From Dehalococcoidales bacterium (GTDB lineage Bacteria > Chloroflexota > Dehalococcoidia > Dehalococcoidales > RBG-16-60-22): 8,895 nt of DNA. Where the stretch lies: contig JAUWZF010000031.1 of the NCBI GenBank assembly GCA_030615475.1, forward strand, positions 1 to 8,895, written 5' to 3'. The notes beneath the pieces are model-generated. The model was given only the letters and a program-made list of their open reading frames with translations, was not told the origin of the DNA and ran no database searches. Below, piece by piece: positions 5,971 to 8,895 of this stretch. Both the position numbers and the translations under genes were made by a program. Position 1 is the stretch's first letter; every line of letters starts with the position of its first letter.

Positions 5971-6900
5971 GTGTTTGACTGGGATGTCGTCATTGTCGGG
6001 GGTGGGCCGGCGGGGCTGACGGCCGGAGTATATTCACGCCGGGCCAATCGGCGGACTCTCCTGCTGGATAAAGAGACCGTCGGCGGTTACATACGGAACA
6101 TTGAGCTTATTGAGAACTACCCCGGCTTTACCGAGGGTGTCTCCGGCGCCCGGCTGGCCGCGGAGATGGTCAAGCAGGCCGAAAAATACGGCTTGCAGAC
6201 GGAACCCGGCGAGGTCACCAGCCTCGAACTTTTTTCGGATACCCGCTGGGTGGGCTGCGCCAACGGCCAGGGTTTTACCACCAATATTGTGATTTTTACC
6301 GGCGGTTCCAGGAATAAGAAGCTCGGTGTTCCCGGCGAGGAGGAGCTGGCCGGGAAAGGTGTCTTTGAGTGCGCTTTCTGCGACGGCGGCCATTATGCCG
6401 ACCGGGTGGTGGCGGTGTGCGGTGGCGGGGATGCCGGCGTTACCGAAGCCCTTTACATGGCGAAAATCGCTTCGAAGGTGATTCTCGTTGAAGCCATGCC
6501 CGAGTTGACCGCTACGGCGGTCCTCCGTGATAGACTAAACGCCGACCCGAAGATAGAAGTCCGCTGCGGTATGATGGTCGAGGCTATTATCGGCAACGGT
6601 AAGGTCGAGGCGATAGAGCTTCTGGATGCTGCAAGTAAGAAAAAAGAGACTTTGAAAGTAGGCGGCGTCCTGGTTCATATCGGACTGGACCCCAATACAG
6701 AGTATCTGGATGGAGTTGTACCGTTAGATAGCCAGGGTCAAATCATCGTGAACGACAGGATGCAGGCGGAAGTCCCCTATATACTGGCGGCGGGTGACAT
6801 CAGGAACGGCTCGCCCCGGCAGGTCGTCACGGCGGTAGGCGACGGCGCCATCGTGGCTATCACGGCGCAGAGATTGTTGCAGGAATCAGAGGTAAATTAG
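5971..6900 (+). CDS. thioredoxin-reductase-like FAD-dependent pyridine nucleotide oxidoreductase
   Basis: This is a 309-residue low-molecular-weight thioredoxin-reductase-type flavoprotein. In order there is an FAD-binding GGGPAG (11-16), IENYPGF (47-53), PGEEE (121-125), a redox pair C134-x-x-C137 in CAFCDG, a second nucleotide-binding GGGDAG (151-156), the FAD-contacting AAGDIR (273-278) and RQVVTAVGDGA (283-293). The active-site cysteines suggest electron transfer from FAD to a thioredoxin-like disulfide. Unlike standard NADPH enzymes, the HRRxxxR segment after the second glycine loop is replaced by VEAMPELTA (173-181), with a glutamate (E174) at the end of the strand. This points to NADH or another donor rather than NADPH. 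The start is GTG at 5971 with AGAGGA (5957-5962) 8 nt before it. It is not adjacent to a thioredoxin gene here. The MFS frame opens at its stop. Confidence 0.93.
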   Translation: MFDWDVVIVGGGPAGLTAGVYSRRANRRTLLLDKETVGGYIRNIELIENYPGFTEGVSGARLAAEMVKQAEKYGLQTEPGEVTSLELFSDTRWVGCANGQGFTTNIVIFTGGSRNKKLGVPGEEELAGKGVFECAFCDGGHYADRVVAVCGGGDAGVTEALYMAKIASKVILVEAMPELTATAVLRDRLNADPKIEVRCGMMVEAIIGNGKVEAIELLDAASKKKETLKVGGVLVHIGLDPNTEYLDGVVPLDSQGQIIVNDRMQAEVPYILAAGDIRNGSPRQVVTAVGDGAIVAITAQRLLQESEVN

Positions 6901-7000
6901 AATCCTGATATCAGATAATCGTCAGTCAACCTATCGATGGTACATACTGGCGCTGTCAACAGCGACCGGTGCGTTTGTAGCGGCTGTTCCTTTTTCCTGT
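6896..7000 (+). other. probable unannotated N-terminus of the MFS transporter, no standard start codon
   Basis: The MFS reading frame stays open from 6896, overlapping the end of the flavoprotein gene, to the ATG at 7001. It encodes a short hydrophilic lead ending in STYR, then WYILALSTATGAFVAAVPF, a good first membrane helix. There is no ATG, GTG or TTG in frame. An AGAGGT ribosome site (6888-6893) lies upstream with workable spacing to ATC at 6902 and longer spacing to CTG at 6905. A rare start codon or a lost start is therefore likely. Confidence 0.6.
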
Positions 7001-8122
7001 ATGCCTGTCCTCTTTAAGGAAATTTCGGAGGACCTGGGCTTAAACCTGGTACAGATCGGAGCCGTCTGGGGTATCGCGAGTTTCGCCGGCATCTTTGTCA
7101 GCTTAATTGCCGGGGTATTAAGCGATAAGTTCGGGGTGAAACTCATCCTGAGCGTTTGTTGTATTCTGGTGGGCATAACCGGCGCACTCAGGGGTCTATC
7201 GGACAGCTTTTTTACTCTTGCTTTAACCGTTTTTATTAATGGCATCGTCAGATTGATAATACCCATCACCGTAACCAAGACGGTCGGCATATGGTTTAAA
7301 GGTCGAAATCTGGGCATGGCGATGGGTATATACGCCATGGGCATGGGTTTCGGGCTGATGCTGGGGCCTATGATAAGTGCCACGATACTATCGCCGGCTC
7401 TTGGTGGCTGGCGAAACGTGATGTACTTCTACGGAGTCATTTCCGTAGTAGTGGGTATACTCTGGGTCCTATTCGGGAGAGAGCCGCATCAGGATGATGC
7501 GACTGCTGAAGTCTCCGGTAGCGTGCCGCTTCGCCAGTCATTCTCGAAGCTGATTAGTATCAAAGCCCTGTGGTTCATCGGATTAACATTATTGTTTCGT
7601 GTTGGTTGTCTCATGGGGATGACAGGCTACCTGCCGCTCTATCTGCGTGACCGGGGTTGGGCGGTAGCCAGCGCCGATGGTACTCTGGCTGCCTTCTACG
7701 GGATTAGCACTATATGTGTTGTACCGTTGTCCTACTTATCGGACAGAATCGGTTCCAGGAAGGCGATACTTTTTCCGGCACTTGTAGTATCCCTTTTCTG
7801 CATCGGTCTTTTACCCTTTGTTGATGGTGCTACGATATGGGTCTTGATGATTTTATGCGGCATTTTTATGGATGGTTTTATGTCGCTCGCGGTCACCATG
7901 CTGCTGGAAACCGAAGGAGTCGGGCCGGTATATTCGGGGACAGCCCTGGGGATGGTTTTCACTATAGTACATATCGGGAGTGTTGCCTCGCCTCCGCTGG
8001 GTAACAGTCTGGCGGCTATCAGTCCGGGCACGCCCTTTCTCTTCTGGGCATCACTGTCTATAGTGGCACTGGTCATGTTGTTCTTTATCAAAGAGACGGG
8101 ATGGAAAAGGTTAAAGAGTTAA
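7001..8122 (+). CDS. major facilitator superfamily (MFS) transporter
   Basis: From the first standard ATG the protein has 373 residues and about 11 membrane segments, roughly at 17-39, 47-65, 71-93, 104-127, 139-158, 188-210, 225-246, 255-274, 278-300, 311-335 and 345-365. A loop (160-186) divides the two halves. MFS motif A is seen as GVLSDKFGVK (38-47), and its second-half counterpart as PLSYLSDRIGSRK (242-254). The twelfth helix (the real first one) is encoded just upstream of this ATG, which itself has no ribosome site, so the true start is probably around 6902-6905. The substrate is unknown; it most resembles organic-anion or drug-type MFS carriers. It lies directly after the flavoprotein gene, likely in one operon, and converges with the dehydrogenase gene, leaving 44 nt without a clear terminator. 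Confidence 0.9.
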   Translation: MPVLFKEISEDLGLNLVQIGAVWGIASFAGIFVSLIAGVLSDKFGVKLILSVCCILVGITGALRGLSDSFFTLALTVFINGIVRLIIPITVTKTVGIWFKGRNLGMAMGIYAMGMGFGLMLGPMISATILSPALGGWRNVMYFYGVISVVVGILWVLFGREPHQDDATAEVSGSVPLRQSFSKLISIKALWFIGLTLLFRVGCLMGMTGYLPLYLRDRGWAVASADGTLAAFYGISTICVVPLSYLSDRIGSRKAILFPALVVSLFCIGLLPFVDGATIWVLMILCGIFMDGFMSLAVTMLLETEGVGPVYSGTALGMVFTIVHIGSVASPPLGNSLAAISPGTPFLFWASLSIVALVMLFFIKETGWKRLKS

Positions 8123-8166
8123 AAAGACGCTTATCCACTTTTAAGGATTTCAGAAAGTATCCCCGA

Positions 8167-8895
8167 CTAGGCCGTCGGAACGGCCGCACGCCCCATTTTC
8201 TCCACTCTCACCGCCGCCACCTTTAGCTCCGGTATTTTCGCCACGGGGTCGAGGGCGGGATTGGTCAGCTCGTTGGTCGGGCTTTCCGCGAAGTGGAAGG
8301 TCATGGCGATGGTACCCGGCGGCGCGGACTCCGTCAATCCGGCTTTAGCGGTCACCTCGCCGCGCCGTGAAATCACCTGCACCTTATCGCCGTCACCAAT
8401 GCCCAGAGCTTCGGCGTCTTGAGGATTAATCGCCACCAGCTCTTCTCCCCGGAAGGTGTTGAGGCCCCTGACTTTACGCGTCATCGTGCCCGTATGATAG
8501 TGGAACAGGCTGCGGTCGGTGGTCAAGACCAGCGGGTATTCATCGTCGGGTAGCTCGGCAGGGGGCTTGTACTCCAGCGGGACGAAATGCCCCTTGCCCC
8601 GCGAAAAGCTCTCGGCGTGGAGTATCGCCGTTCCCGGGTGCTCTTTAGTAGGGCAGGGCCACTGCAGGCCTTCAGTCTCCAGTCGCTCGTAGTTAATGCC
8701 TCCGTAGCTCGGGGTGACACTGGCAATCTCTTCCATAATCCGGGAGGGGTTTTTAAAATCAAAGCCGCTGGCTCCCATGCGCCGGGCAATCTGGCAGATT
8801 ATCCACCAGTCGGGTTTACTGTCGCCCACCGGTTCAATGGCCTTCCTCACCCTCTGTACACGGCGCTCGGTATTGGTGAAGGTGCCGTCCTTTTC
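8167..8895 (-). CDS. formate dehydrogenase alpha-type molybdopterin oxidoreductase, C-terminal part (cut by window edge)
   Basis: The C-terminal 242 residues are visible and the frame stays open to the right edge, so the gene is partial and its start lies outside. The first visible residues, EKDGTFTNTERRVQR, are the conserved end of the molybdopterin domain in formate dehydrogenases. A molybdopterin dinucleotide-binding domain (PF01568-type, about 115-230) follows. It includes LFHYHTGTMTRK, LGIGDGDKV, SRRGEV and AMTFHFAESPTNELTNPALDP, typical of cytosolic formate dehydrogenase alpha (FdhA/FdhF) C-termini. The enzyme oxidises formate to CO2 or works in reverse, with electrons passed to Fe-S clusters. 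The catalytic Cys or selenocysteine and the iron-sulfur sites are not visible, so a related formate dehydrogenase-like oxidoreductase is possible. The stop is TAG at 8167. Confidence 0.92.
   Translation of the reverse strand, partial: EKDGTFTNTERRVQRVRKAIEPVGDSKPDWWIICQIARRMGASGFDFKNPSRIMEEIASVTPSYGGINYERLETEGLQWPCPTKEHPGTAILHAESFSRGKGHFVPLEYKPPAELPDDEYPLVLTTDRSLFHYHTGTMTRKVRGLNTFRGEELVAINPQDAEALGIGDGDKVQVISRRGEVTAKAGLTESAPPGTIAMTFHFAESPTNELTNPALDPVAKIPELKVAAVRVEKMGRAAVPTA

Noticed and set aside
8123..8166. Bidirectional terminator between the convergent MFS and dehydrogenase genes
   Set aside because: Only 4-bp pairings (ATCC/GGAT, CTTA/TAAG) with 8-nt loops can be found, and no stem followed by a T-run is present.

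Overview
The window holds eight protein-coding genes, two of them cut by the window ends, packed with short gaps. No RNA gene, CRISPR array, transposase or prophage gene is visible, and no gene-free stretch exceeds about 130 bases. The coding style suggests an anaerobic, moderately GC-rich bacterium. It has a molybdopterin formate dehydrogenase-type subunit, a thioredoxin-reductase-like flavoprotein, GTG and TTG starts with strong Shine-Dalgarno sites, and small cupin, SnoaL-like and SMP-30 enzymes. My best guess is a member of the Chloroflexota (Dehalococcoidia-like), but this rests on general resemblance and not on a marker gene.

Left block, all on the minus strand. A small conserved protein starts at 188 and runs off the left edge. 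A roughly 76-bp palindromic, REP/MITE-like repeat (213-288) separates it from a compact operon read right to left: cupin (1692-2051), carbon-nitrogen hydrolase of the nitrilase superfamily (824-1681), and SnoaL-like ester-cyclase-type protein (312-782). The gaps are 10 and 41 nt, so the three are probably co-transcribed. They could form a small-molecule modification or breakdown module of unknown substrate.

Central divergent control region (about 2052-2186). Two good sigma70-type promoters sit back to back. The minus-strand one (TTGACA, 17 nt, GATAAT) serves the cupin operon. The plus-strand one (TTGACC, 17 nt, TATCCT) serves the right-hand genes. Their -35 boxes form a small inverted repeat.

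Right block, plus strand. It contains a large UPF0182-family membrane protein with seven membrane segments and a Pro/Glu/Lys-rich tail built on an 18-bp tandem repeat. This is followed by an SMP-30/gluconolactonase-type beta-propeller, a thioredoxin-reductase-like flavoprotein whose usual NADPH-binding arginines are missing, and an MFS transporter. The gaps are 30, 43 and almost 0 nt, which is compatible with one operon. The MFS gene is odd: its first membrane helix is encoded upstream of the first standard start codon. It meets head-on with the C-terminal part of a formate dehydrogenase alpha-type gene (minus strand, cut by the right edge).

I see no obviously new multi-gene system. The points most worth checking are the missing MFS start codon, the altered cofactor site of the flavoprotein, the cupin/nitrilase/SnoaL operon with its divergent promoter, and the palindromic repeat.
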